Assembly: GCF_030053835.1 (NCBI RefSeq)
Contig: NZ_CP125655.1
Coordinates: 1,674,001 to 1,738,000, forward strand
DNA: 64,000 nt
DNA from: Cellulomonas sp. ES6
GTDB lineage: Bacteria; Actinomycetota; Actinomycetes; Actinomycetales; Cellulomonadaceae
Direction of reading: 5' to 3'
Of the stretch, positions 15,706 to 23,899 are shown piece after piece. The notes below the pieces were generated by a model, which was given only the letters and a program-made list of their open reading frames with translations, was not told where the DNA came from and searched no databases. Numbering within the stretch: the stretch's first letter is position 1; each line of letters starts with the position of its first letter. Both the position numbers and the translations under genes were made by a program.

Positions 15706-17052
15706 GTGACCGCGGACGTCTGCGTGATCGGGGCCGGCCCGGCCGGCCTGGCGGTGGCGCGTGCGCTGCGGGAACGCAGCCTCGAGTACGTGCACCTGGA
15801 GCGGCACACCGGCGTCGGCGGGGCCTGGGACATCGACAACCCGGGCGGACCGATGTACGAGTCGGCGCACCTCATCTCGAGCCGCACGCGGTCGGGGTTC
15901 AGCGGGTTCCCGATGCCGGACGACTACCCGGACTACCCCGGCCACCGGCAGGTGCTCGCGTACCTGCGGGCGTTCGCCGACGCGTACGGGCTGACGGAGC
16001 ACGTCGAGACCGGCGTCGAGGTCACCGAGGTCCGCCGCGACGGCGACGGCTGGCTGGTGACCCGCGCGGACGGCACGGCGTCCCGGCACGCGGCGGTCGT
16101 CGTCGCGACCGGCTCGCAGTGGTTCCCCAACGAGCCCGCGCTGCCCGGGTCGTTCACCGGGGAGGTCCGGCACAGCAGCACGTACCGCAGCCCGGGCGAG
16201 CTCGCCGGCAAGCGGGTGCTCGTCGTCGGGGCGGGCAACTCGGGCTGCGACATCGCGTGCGACGCCGCCCGCAGCGCCGACCACGCCGTCATCAGCACGC
16301 GGCGCGGGTACTGGTTCATCCCGAAGCACGTGTTCGGGGTGCCGTCCGACGTGGTCGGCGGGGCCGGGTCGTTCCTGCCGAAGCGCGCCGAGCGGGCACT
16401 CATCCAGCCGCTGCTGCGCCTCCTCGTCGGGGACCTGCGCCGGCTGGGCCTGCCGAAGCCGGACCACAAGCTGTTCGAGACGCACCCGATCGTCAACTCG
16501 ATGCTGCTGCACCACCTGCAGCACGGCGACATCACCGCCCGGCCGGGCGTCCGGGACACCGCGGGCCGGACCGTGACGTTCACCGACGGCACCTCCGACG
16601 AGTTCGACCTGGTGCTGCTCGCCACCGGCTACCGGCACCGCGTCCCGGTCGCGCAGCAGTACGTCGGCGACGAGCAGCACCCCGACCTGTACCTGAACTT
16701 CGTGTCCCGCGAGCACCCCGGGCTGTTCGGCGTCGGGTACGTCGAGACCAACAGCGGGGCGTACGGGCTGTTCGACCAGCAGGCGCACCTGCTCGCGGCG
16801 TACCTGGACGCGCTGGAGACGCACAGCCCGTCCGCCGAGCGGTTCACGCGGATGATCGCGACCGACCGGCCGGACCTGTCGAACGGCCTGCGGTTCGACT
16901 CCTCGCCCCGGCACCGCGGCTACGTCGACTCGGACGCCTACGTGGCGTACCTGCGCAGGGTCGGCCGGACGCTGGGCTGGCGGCTGGAGTCCGACCCGCC
17001 GCGCGCGGCGAGGGCGCGGGGGTCGTCCGCGACGGCGGCGGTGCGGGCGTGA
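15706..17052 (+). CDS. Flavin-containing monooxygenase
   Basis: This is an FAD- and NADPH-dependent monooxygenase. It has the N-terminal FAD-binding GxGxxG (VIGAGPAGLAVA, residues 7-18), the FMO-type motif FTGEVRHSSTY (about 146-156), a second NADPH-binding GxGxxG (VLVVGAGNSGCD, about 170-181) and the C-terminal LLATGYRHRVP motif. Length (448 residues) is normal. The GTG at 15706 has GAAGGAG 8 bases upstream. It is translationally coupled to the dehydrogenase that follows. The substrate cannot be told; Baeyer-Villiger or N-oxygenation are both possible. Confidence 0.92.
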   Translation: MTADVCVIGAGPAGLAVARALRERSLEYVHLERHTGVGGAWDIDNPGGPMYESAHLISSRTRSGFSGFPMPDDYPDYPGHRQVLAYLRAFADAYGLTEHVETGVEVTEVRRDGDGWLVTRADGTASRHAAVVVATGSQWFPNEPALPGSFTGEVRHSSTYRSPGELAGKRVLVVGAGNSGCDIACDAARSADHAVISTRRGYWFIPKHVFGVPSDVVGGAGSFLPKRAERALIQPLLRLLVGDLRRLGLPKPDHKLFETHPIVNSMLLHHLQHGDITARPGVRDTAGRTVTFTDGTSDEFDLVLLATGYRHRVPVAQQYVGDEQHPDLYLNFVSREHPGLFGVGYVETNSGAYGLFDQQAHLLAAYLDALETHSPSAERFTRMIATDRPDLSNGLRFDSSPRHRGYVDSDAYVAYLRRVGRTLGWRLESDPPRAARARGSSATAAVRA

Positions 17053-17942
17053 CGTACGACTACCGGGGCAAGGTCGTCCTGGTGACCGGCGGGGCCGGCG
17101 GCATCGCGCGCGCGTTCCTGGGCCCGGTGGCGTCGCTGGGCGCGACGTGCGCGGTGGTCGACATCCGGACCGAGGCGGCCGAGCGCACCGCCGCCGCCCT
17201 GCCCGGCGCCGGGCACGCGGGGTACGGCTGCGACCTGACGGACCAGGCGCAGGTCGAGGCGCTGCTGACGCGGGTCGGCGCGGAGCACGGGCGGATCGAC
17301 GTGCTCGTGAACAACGTCGGGATGACCAGCGCCGACCGGTTCGACGAGCGCAGCGTCGAGTCCATCCGCACCGAGCTGGAGGTCAACCTGCTGTCCCCGC
17401 TGGTGCTGACCCGGCTCGCCGTGCCGCTGCTGCGCGCCGCGCCGGACCCGCGCGTCGTCACGACGGTGTCGCTCGGCGGGATCTTCCCGCTCGGCGAGAC
17501 GCCCATCTACACGGCGTCGAAGTTCGGGCTGCGCGGCGCGATGCTGGCCATCGGGCTGGACCTGCGGGCGAAGGGCATCACCGCCGGCTCCGTGCTGCCG
17601 TCCGCGACGGACACCCGGATGCTGCGCCGGGAGGCCGTCGAGGGCGGCAACTCCCTGCAGTTCCAGGACCCGCCGCAGCCGCCCGAGGTCGTCGCGCGCA
17701 CGATGATGCGGATGCTCGACCGGCCCGCGCTCGAGCGCTACCCGCGGCCGTCCGAGGCGGTGCTCGTGAAGACCGCGATGCTCGTGCCGAACGCCCTGCC
17801 CCGGCTGATGCGGCTGTTCCGGCGCCGGGGCGAGCGCGGCATGGCGGCGTACCTCGCGCGGCTGGAGCGCGCGGGGATCGCGCACCGCCGCGACGGCCGC
17901 TGGGCCCTGGTCGACGACGAGCGCGCCCTCCCGCACCCCTGA
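17049..17942 (+). CDS. Short-chain dehydrogenase/reductase
   Basis: This is an NAD(P)-dependent oxidoreductase of the SDR family. Visible are the cofactor motif TGGAGGIARAF (residues about 14-24), NNVG (about 91-94), the catalytic serine in TVSLGG and YTASK (catalytic Tyr and Lys, about 157-161). The C-terminal 60 residues contain a hydrophobic, basic stretch (MLVPNALPRLMRLFRRRG) that could sit at the membrane. The GTG at 17049 overlaps the monooxygenase stop (GTGA). The pair probably acts in sequence on one substrate, for example alcohol to ketone and then oxygenation. Confidence 0.92.
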   Translation: MTYDYRGKVVLVTGGAGGIARAFLGPVASLGATCAVVDIRTEAAERTAAALPGAGHAGYGCDLTDQAQVEALLTRVGAEHGRIDVLVNNVGMTSADRFDERSVESIRTELEVNLLSPLVLTRLAVPLLRAAPDPRVVTTVSLGGIFPLGETPIYTASKFGLRGAMLAIGLDLRAKGITAGSVLPSATDTRMLRREAVEGGNSLQFQDPPQPPEVVARTMMRMLDRPALERYPRPSEAVLVKTAMLVPNALPRLMRLFRRRGERGMAAYLARLERAGIAHRRDGRWALVDDERALPHP

Positions 17943-17980
17943 CCCCGCGCCCGCCGCGCCCGCTCCCGCCGCGCGTGCGC

Positions 17981-18036
17981 GAGAGGCCAGCACCCGGGCG
18001 TCCCGGTGGGGACGGGTGCCCGGGTGCTGGCCTCTC
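17981..18036. terminator. 56-bp palindrome between convergent SDR and flgE
   Basis: Arms of 19 bases (17981-17999 and 18018-18036) are perfect inverted copies beginning GAGAGGCCAGCACCCGGG. The element lies 38 bases after the dehydrogenase stop and 12 bases after the flgE stop, so it can terminate both. An element of the same length and ends occurs at 41721-41776. Confidence 0.85.
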
Positions 18037-18048
18037 GACCGGCGTGGG

Positions 18049-19227
18049 TCAGCGCTTGAGGTTGACCAGCTCCTGGAGCACCTCGTCGGACGTCGTGATG
18101 ACGCGGGAGTTCGCCTGGAACCCGCGCTGGGCGATGATCAGCTGCGTGAACTCCGTGGACAGGTCCACGTTGCTCATCTCGAGCGAGCCGGAGGACAGCG
18201 TCCCGCGGCCGCCGACGCCCGCGGCGCCGATCTGCGCGTCGCCGGAGTTCACCGTGGTGGTGAACAGCGAGCCACCGGCCTTCGACAGACCCGCGGGGTT
18301 GGTGAACGACGCCATCGCGATGCGCCCGAGGTCCTGCTTGAGGCCGTTCGAGAACGCGCCGTTGATGGTGCCGTCGGACCCGAGCGTGAAGGACTGCAGG
18401 ATGCCGGCCGCGTAGCCGTCCTGCTTGCCCGCCGCGACGGTGTCGACGCCGGCCATGCTCGTGAGGCCGGAGATGTCGACGTTCACGCCGCCGAGCGTGA
18501 AGGTGCCGGCGCCCGTGAGGTTGCCGGACCCGTCGAACGTCAGCGGCGCCGCCGCGACGGTGCTGATGCCGTCCGAGGCGGCCATCGTCCAGCCGGTGGC
18601 GGTCTTGGTGAAGGTCAGCGAGAGCTCCCGCTCGTTGCCGAGCGCGTCGTACGCCTTGGTGGTGACGGTCTGGACCGTGCCGTCCTCGGCGTCGGCCTTG
18701 AGGTTGCCGGCGAACGGGGCGTTCGTGGTGGCGCGCGCCGGCATCACGGTGCCGACGGCGACCTTGATGTCGCCGACCGGCTTGGTGGTGTCGATGACGC
18801 CGTTGACGGCGGCCCAGCCCTGCACCATGGCGCCCGCACCCGGCAGGACCATCTGGCCGGTCGAGTCGAAGTCGAAGGACCCGGCGCGCGTGTAGAACTG
18901 CTGGTTCCCCTGGCGGACGACGAAGAACCCGTCGCCGGAGATCATCATGTCGGTGCTGCGGCCCGTGAGCTGCGCGGCGCCCTGCTTGAAGTTGGTCGTG
19001 ATGCCGGCGACCTGCACGCCGAGGCCGACCTGCGCGGGGTTCTGGCCGCCGACGCCGTCCTGCGCGCCCGAGGCGGCGTTGAGCATCTGGCTGAGCGTGT
19101 CCTGGAACTGGATCTGGGACGCCTTGAAGCCGGTGGTGTTGACGTTGGCGATGTTGTTGCCCGTGACGTCGAGCATCGTCTGGTGGCTGCGCAGACCGCT
19201 GATGCCGGAGAAGAGGGAGCGGAGCAT
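18049..19227 (-). CDS. flgE: FlgE, flagellar hook protein
   Basis: FlgE polymerises into the hook. The N-terminus (MLRSLFSGISGLRSHQTML, then NNIANVNTTGFKASQIQFQD) and the C-terminus (MSNVDLSTEFTQLIIAQRGF, SRVITTSDEVLQELVNLKR) are the coiled-coil D0/D1 regions shared by rod and hook proteins, with a variable middle. The 392-residue length is typical. It is the last gene of the flgB-to-flgE operon; in many Gram-positive loci flbD follows directly, whereas here a hairpin and non-flagellar genes intervene. Confidence 0.97.
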   Translation of the reverse strand: MLRSLFSGISGLRSHQTMLDVTGNNIANVNTTGFKASQIQFQDTLSQMLNAASGAQDGVGGQNPAQVGLGVQVAGITTNFKQGAAQLTGRSTDMMISGDGFFVVRQGNQQFYTRAGSFDFDSTGQMVLPGAGAMVQGWAAVNGVIDTTKPVGDIKVAVGTVMPARATTNAPFAGNLKADAEDGTVQTVTTKAYDALGNERELSLTFTKTATGWTMAASDGISTVAAAPLTFDGSGNLTGAGTFTLGGVNVDISGLTSMAGVDTVAAGKQDGYAAGILQSFTLGSDGTINGAFSNGLKQDLGRIAMASFTNPAGLSKAGGSLFTTTVNSGDAQIGAAGVGGRGTLSSGSLEMSNVDLSTEFTQLIIAQRGFQANSRVITTSDEVLQELVNLKR

Positions 19228-19263
19228 GGTGGATCCCTTCGGGGTGGTGGAGCCGGACCGCGG

Positions 19264-19704
19264 TCAGGCGGTGGTCGTGGGGGTGGTGGCGGGCACGGGG
19301 CTGATGCCCGCGACGGCGTCGAGCGGGAGCTTCGTCTCGCCGACCTGGAGCACGGGGACGGTGGCGGAGTAGTCGACCGAGCCGACCACGCCGGTCTGCG
19401 TCGTGCCGTCGGCGTCGGTCCAGGTGACCTGCTTGCCGACGAGGTCCGCGGAGGCCATGCGCATCTGCAGGGCGAACTGCTCGCGGGCGGACGCCTGGAT
19501 CTCGGAGAGGGACTCCATCATCGACAGCTGCGTGGTCTGCGCCATCATGTCGCTGGTGTCCATGGGGCTGCTCGGGTCCTGGTTGGACAGCTGGGCCACC
19601 AGCAGCTTGAGGAACGTGTCCTTGTCGAGGGTCTTGCTCGGCGTGGACGTGCTCTCGGTCGCGGCGGCGCTCTGGTTGGTGATGTACGAGACGTCGATGG
19701 ACAC
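19264..19704 (-). CDS. flgD: FlgD, hook capping/assembly protein
   Basis: FlgD caps the growing hook. The 146-residue product contains the FlgD_N motif (LDKDTFLKLLVAQLSNQDPS, then MDTSDMMAQTTQLSMMESL) and a short tudor-like C-terminus (VGKQVTWTDADGTTQTGVVG). GTG 19704 is preceded by GGAG about 6 bases upstream, 10 bases after the fliK stop. It lacks the FlgD C-terminal Ig domain found in Proteobacteria, as is usual for Gram-positive forms. Confidence 0.94.
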   Translation of the reverse strand: MSIDVSYITNQSAAATESTSTPSKTLDKDTFLKLLVAQLSNQDPSSPMDTSDMMAQTTQLSMMESLSEIQASAREQFALQMRMASADLVGKQVTWTDADGTTQTGVVGSVDYSATVPVLQVGETKLPLDAVAGISPVPATTPTTTA

Positions 19705-19714
19705 GCGGGTCTCC

Positions 19715-21286
19715 TCAGACGAGCAGGTCGAGGCCGCCGGCGGCGGTCGACGGACGGGCGGCGGGCAGGTCGGTGGCCGGTCCGGGTGCGGTGCCGGCGG
19801 GTGCGGCGCCCAGGGGCAGGGCCGCCGCGAGGGAGTCGCGCCGGGTCTCGCCGCCGGTGGCGCCCGAGGCGTCACCCCCGCCGAGGCTGACGTCGGACGA
19901 CAGCCCGGTGGAGGCGAGGTCCCGCCGCAGGTCGGGCAGCGACTGCCGCAGCGCGTCGCGTGCGGAGTCGGTCGCGCCGACGAGCTCGACCCGCACGGAC
20001 TCGGGCGAGATGTGCGCGACGACGGTCACGGGCCCGAAGTGCTCCGGGTCCACCCGGAGCGTCAGCACGTGGGAGCCTCCGCCGAGCGACCGCAGGGCCG
20101 GCAGCTGCTCGCCGAGCTTCGCGGCGATCTGGTCGGACAGCGGCACCCCTGCGGCCGGCGCGGCGGCGACGGGGGCGCGGTGCTGCACGCTGCCGACCTG
20201 CAGCGCGGCGGGAGCGGTCGGTGCCGGCGCGGGGGCCGCCGCGTCGCCCGCCGGGTCGGTGGCCGCGGCGGCCGTGCCCGGCGCCGCGGAGCCGGCGGAC
20301 GGCTGCGCCGCGCCCGTGAGCGCGGTCGGCGCGGGAGCGGCACCGCCGGCGGGCGTGGTCGTGGCGGCGGTGGGCGCGGCGCCCGGGCCGGCGGGCTCCA
20401 CCGCGACGGACGCGGCGGCGGGCGGCGGCCCGGCCGGGCCGGCCTGCGTGGTGGCGGGGGCCGTCGTCCCGGCGGGGACGGTGCCGGCACCCGCGGGGGC
20501 GGGCGTGGTGGCGGCCTCCCCGGCGGCCGGGGCGGCCGGCGCCGTCGTCGAGGGGGCGGCAGCGGCCGGTGCGCCGGCGGCGGCCGGGGCCGGGGCGGTC
20601 GCGGCCGGCGCGGCGGCGTCCACGGCGGCGACCGCGGCCGGGTCGACGGACGAGGCGCCCGGGGCGCCCGGGACCGCGACGGCCGGTGCCGCGACGGCCG
20701 CTGCGACGGTCACGGTCGGCGCGGGCGTGGCAGGCGCCGGGGTCGCCGCGGGTTCGGTCGCCGCCGCCGGGTCGGTCGTCGTCGCTGCGGGCGCGTCCGC
20801 GGGCGCCTGCGTGGCGGGCGTCGCGTCGGGGCCGTCCGCGCCGGGGGTGGCGTCGGCGCGATCGCGCGCCTGCGCCCCGTCGGTGCGGTCGGCGCGGTCG
20901 GTGCGCTCCGTCCGGCCGGTGCGCTCGGCGCGGTCCGTCCGGTCGGCGCGGTCGGGGCGGTCCGTCCCCGCGGCGCGGTCGCGGCGGTCGGCCCGCGCAC
21001 GATCGGCGCGCGCGCGGTCGGCGGCCCGGTCGGCGGCCCGGGCGTCCGCACGCCCGCGGTCGTCGGCGCGCGCGGCAGCAGCCCGGTCGGCGGCCCGGTC
21101 GGCCGTCCGGTCGGCCGTCCGGTCGGCCGTCCGGCCGGTGGCGCGCTCCTGCGGCGACTCCGCGATCGCGCCGGCGAGCACGGCGTCGAACCCGCTCGCG
21201 GCGGTCCGGGATCCGGAGCCCGCGCCCGTGCCGCCGGCGGTGGCGGTCGCGCGCGCGGGCAGGGCGGTCAGGGTGGTCGTGGTCAC
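19715..21286 (-). CDS. fliK: FliK, flagellar hook-length control protein
   Basis: FliK is the secreted molecular ruler that signals FlhB when the hook is complete. Only the C-terminal Flg_hook domain is conserved (LRSLGGGSHVLTLRVDPEHF, GPVTVVAHISPESVRVEL, ARDALRQSLPDLRRDLASTG; residues about 390-470). Residues 1-390 are low complexity: first an Arg/Asp/Ala polyampholyte (RTADRTADRTADRAADRA) and then a long Ala/Pro/Thr region. Length is 523 residues. GTG 21286 overlaps the preceding hydrolase stop as GTGA. Confidence 0.9.
   Translation of the reverse strand: MTTTTLTALPARATATAGGTGAGSGSRTAASGFDAVLAGAIAESPQERATGRTADRTADRTADRAADRAAAARADDRGRADARAADRAADRARADRARADRRDRAAGTDRPDRADRTDRAERTGRTERTDRADRTDGAQARDRADATPGADGPDATPATQAPADAPAATTTDPAAATEPAATPAPATPAPTVTVAAAVAAPAVAVPGAPGASSVDPAAVAAVDAAAPAATAPAPAAAGAPAAAAPSTTAPAAPAAGEAATTPAPAGAGTVPAGTTAPATTQAGPAGPPPAAASVAVEPAGPGAAPTAATTTPAGGAAPAPTALTGAAQPSAGSAAPGTAAAATDPAGDAAAPAPAPTAPAALQVGSVQHRAPVAAAPAAGVPLSDQIAAKLGEQLPALRSLGGGSHVLTLRVDPEHFGPVTVVAHISPESVRVELVGATDSARDALRQSLPDLRRDLASTGLSSDVSLGGGDASGATGGETRRDSLAAALPLGAAPAGTAPGPATDLPAARPSTAAGGLDLLV
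21085..21132. repeat. 12-bp tandem repeat within fliK
   Basis: Four units of GGTCGGC(C/G)G(T/C)CC lie at 21085, 21097, 21109 and 21121; the last three are identical. They encode the RTAD/RAAD four-residue repeats in the FliK N-terminal region and keep the reading frame whatever the copy number. Confidence 0.85.
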
Positions 21287-22047
21287 GAGGCAGCCCCCCA
21301 CAGGGACGAGGTCAGGGACGAGGTCGAGCCGGAGCCCGCGAGCAGCGTGAGGGCGGTGCGCCCGGCGCTGGAGGAGGCGAGCGCGCCGGTGAGCGCGGTC
21401 GTGGCGGAGGGTGCCCCGGACTGCGGCAGGACCCGCCGGATGGTGGTCGGCTCGGCGTAGACGTCGCGCACGGTCACGCTCGCGCCGGGCTTCGGGGCGT
21501 CGATCATCTTCCCGTCGCCCACGTAGATGCCGATGTGCGAGCCGCCGGACAGCACGACGAGGTCGCCCGGGAGCGCCTGGTCGAGCGACGGGACCTCCGT
21601 GCCGAGGGTCGCCTGGTCCCGGGCGACGCGCGGGACGCCCGTGACGCCGAGGTCGGCGAGCGAGCGCAGCACCAGCCCGGAGCAGTCGAGGCCGCCCTCG
21701 TCGAGGGACTCCCCGCCCCACACGTACGGCACGCCGAGGTACTGGCGGGCGGCGGCGACGAGGTCCTCCCCGGTGGCCGCACCGGCGCCCCCGGCGCCGG
21801 CCACCACCGCGCCCGCGTCGGAGGCTCCGACGGCGGACCCGGTGCCGGTGAGCTCCGCGAGCGCCGCCGCGAACGTCGCGTCGCTCGCGGACGACGCCCC
21901 CGCGGCGGACGACGCCCCCGCGGCGGACGCGCCGGACGTCGTCCCCCCGACCGCGCCGACGCTGCCGAGCACCGGGGTGGCGACGGGCACGACGGACTGC
22001 TGGATCTGCGCGATGCGCGCCTGCACCGCGGCCACCGCGCCGGTCAC
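21283..22047 (-). CDS. NlpC/P60 peptidoglycan hydrolase in the flagellar operon
   Basis: This is a C40-family cysteine peptidase, a class that cleaves peptide bonds in peptidoglycan. The catalytic Cys is in GLDCSGLVLRSLADLG (about residues 118-133), the His in GGSHIGIYVGDGKMIDAP (about 167-184), and YLGVPYVWGGESLDEGG precedes it. The N-terminal 90 residues are Ala/Ser/Gly-rich and contain GASSAAGASSA repeats, and no classical signal peptide is visible; export through the flagellar apparatus, as for FlgJ, is plausible. It sits between fliJ and fliK with 4-base overlaps on both sides, so it is firmly part of the flagellar operon and probably opens the wall for the rod. Confidence 0.9.
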   Translation of the reverse strand: MTGAVAAVQARIAQIQQSVVPVATPVLGSVGAVGGTTSGASAAGASSAAGASSASDATFAAALAELTGTGSAVGASDAGAVVAGAGGAGAATGEDLVAAARQYLGVPYVWGGESLDEGGLDCSGLVLRSLADLGVTGVPRVARDQATLGTEVPSLDQALPGDLVVLSGGSHIGIYVGDGKMIDAPKPGASVTVRDVYAEPTTIRRVLPQSGAPSATTALTGALASSSAGRTALTLLAGSGSTSSLTSSLWGAAS

Positions 22048-22481
22048 CGGAGCTCCCCCGGCGACGGCGCGACGCTGCGGCGCCCCGCGACCTCGTCCAG
22101 GACGACCTGCTCGGCGCGCTGGTCCTCGACCCGCACCGTCTCGTCGTGCTTCTCCTGGAGCTTCTCGAGCGTGCGGGTGCGGGTGCGGGCCTGCGACCAG
22201 GCGGCGTCCGCGGCCTCGACGACGTCCTGCGCGGCGGTGGCCGCGACGCGCTGGTCGACCAGCAGCGCGGACAGCGCCATGCGGCTGGCGACGACCGCCT
22301 GCATGCCGAGCGCGTCCGTGCCGGACGGGAACCGGGCGTCCCCGAGCGCGGCCTGGGTGGCGTCGCGGCGGGCGGCGGCGGCGTCGCGGGTGCGGGTGGC
22401 GTCGCCGAGGCGGGCGGCGGCCTGCTCCTCGGCGAGGGTGCGCAGCCGCAGCAGCCCGGCCAGGCGGAAGGCGCGGCTCAC
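22044..22481 (-). CDS. fliJ: FliJ, flagellar export chaperone/ATPase stalk
   Basis: FliJ is the coiled-coil stalk of the export ATPase. The 145-residue product is almost entirely helical and charged (FRLAGLLRLRTLAEEQAAAR at the N-terminus, RTRTRTLEKLQEKHDETVRV near the C-terminus), with length and position right after fliI as expected. Sequence conservation in this family is weak, so identification leans on context. GTG 22481 overlaps the fliI stop. Confidence 0.85.
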   Translation of the reverse strand: MSRAFRLAGLLRLRTLAEEQAAARLGDATRTRDAAAARRDATQAALGDARFPSGTDALGMQAVVASRMALSALLVDQRVAATAAQDVVEAADAAWSQARTRTRTLEKLQEKHDETVRVEDQRAEQVVLDEVAGRRSVAPSPGELR

Positions 22482-23899
22482 GGCAGGTCCCCCATCGCGG
22501 CGACGAGGGCGGCGAGCCGGCCCCAGGAGTCGGCGGCGGGCGCGCGCTCGTCCATGCCCTGCCGCAGGAAGGCGTCGATGGCCGTGCCGTGCGTGACGGC
22601 GGCGTCGACCAGGGGGTTCGACCCCGTGACGTAGGCGCCCACGTCGAGCAGGTCCTGCGCCTGCCGCCGCGCCGCCATGACGCGGCGCAGCCGGGTGGCG
22701 AGGTCCTTCTGCTCGGGGCGCAGGACGCGCGACGCGACGCGGGAGATGGACCCGAGCGCGTCGACGGACGGGAAGTGACCGGCCACGGCGAGCCTGCGGT
22801 CCAGCACCACGTGCCCGTCGAGGATCGAGCGCGCGGCGTCGGCGATCGGCTCGTTGTGGTCGTCGCCGTCCACCAGCACGGTGTAGAGGCCGGTGACGGA
22901 GCCGGTCGCGCCGGTGCCGGCGCGCTCGAGGAGCTGGGCGAGCAGCGCGAACGTGCTCGGCGGGTAGCCGCGGGTGGCGGGCGGCTCGCCGACGGACAGC
23001 CCGATCTCGCGCTGCGCCATCGCGACGCGGGTGAGCGAGTCCATCATCAGCACGACGTCGTCCCCGCGGTCGCGGAACCACTCCGCGATGCGGGTGGCGA
23101 CGAACGCGGAGCGCAGCCGCACCAGCGGCGGCTCGTCGGAGGTCGCGACCACGACGACGGACCGCGCGAGGCCCTCGGGCCCCAGGTCGTCCTCGAGGAA
23201 CTCCCGGACCTCGCGCCCGCGCTCGCCGACCAGGGCGATGACGGAGACCTGCGCGTCCGTGCCGCGCGCGATCATCGACAGCAGGCTCGACTTGCCGACG
23301 CCGGAGCCGGCGAAGAGGCCGAGGCGCTGGCCGCGGCCGGCGGTGACGAGCGTGTCGAGCACGCGGACCCCGAGGTCCAGCGGCCGCTCGACGCGGGCGC
23401 GCGCCAGCGGGTGCGGCGCCTGGCCGGTGACCTCGACGCGGCCGACGCCGGTGAGCGGGCCGAGGCCGTCGATGGGGCGCCCGAGGCCGTCGAGCACCCG
23501 CCCGAGCAGCCCGGGGCCGACCGGGGCCGTCAGCGCGGACCCGCGCGGGCGGACGCGCATCCCGGCGCGCAGGCCGTGCGTCGGCCCGAGCGGCATGGCG
23601 TGGGCCGAGCCCCGGCCGGTGGCGACCACCTCGGCGGGGACCAGGCCGTCGGCGGTCTCGATGGTGACGAGCTCGCCCACGGCCGCGCCCGTGCCGGCGA
23701 CCTCGACCGTCAGGCCGACGACGCCGCGCACCTGGCCGACGCGCTCCGGGCGGGCGGCGGTCAGGGCCGCGGCCCACGCCGGACCGCCGGGGTGCGTGCC
23801 GTCGCCGGCAGCCCCCGCGGCACCCGGTGCCCCGGCGCCCGTGCTCCCGGCGACGCCCGTGCGCGGCGTCGGCAGCAGGCCCGTCGTCGTCGCGGTCAC
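22478..23899 (-). CDS. fliI: FliI, flagellum-specific ATPase
   Basis: FliI is the hexameric export ATPase, homologous to the F1 beta subunit. Walker A is GSGVGKSS at residues 198-205, followed by VIALVGERGREVREFLEDDL, the Walker B region VVLMMDSLTRVAMAQREIGL and the signature GEPPATRGYPPSTFALL. The N-terminal 45 residues are low complexity and disordered compared with other FliI proteins. The start overlaps fliH by 4 bases. Confidence 0.98.
   Translation of the reverse strand: MTATTTGLLPTPRTGVAGSTGAGAPGAAGAAGDGTHPGGPAWAAALTAARPERVGQVRGVVGLTVEVAGTGAAVGELVTIETADGLVPAEVVATGRGSAHAMPLGPTHGLRAGMRVRPRGSALTAPVGPGLLGRVLDGLGRPIDGLGPLTGVGRVEVTGQAPHPLARARVERPLDLGVRVLDTLVTAGRGQRLGLFAGSGVGKSSLLSMIARGTDAQVSVIALVGERGREVREFLEDDLGPEGLARSVVVVATSDEPPLVRLRSAFVATRIAEWFRDRGDDVVLMMDSLTRVAMAQREIGLSVGEPPATRGYPPSTFALLAQLLERAGTGATGSVTGLYTVLVDGDDHNEPIADAARSILDGHVVLDRRLAVAGHFPSVDALGSISRVASRVLRPEQKDLATRLRRVMAARRQAQDLLDVGAYVTGSNPLVDAAVTHGTAIDAFLRQGMDERAPAADSWGRLAALVAAMGDLP

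Noticed and set aside
15453..15887. Minus-strand open frame with LCRPAHP-like repeats
   Set aside because: It is only the 21-bp tandem repeat and hairpin read as protein, and it overlaps the start of the monooxygenase.
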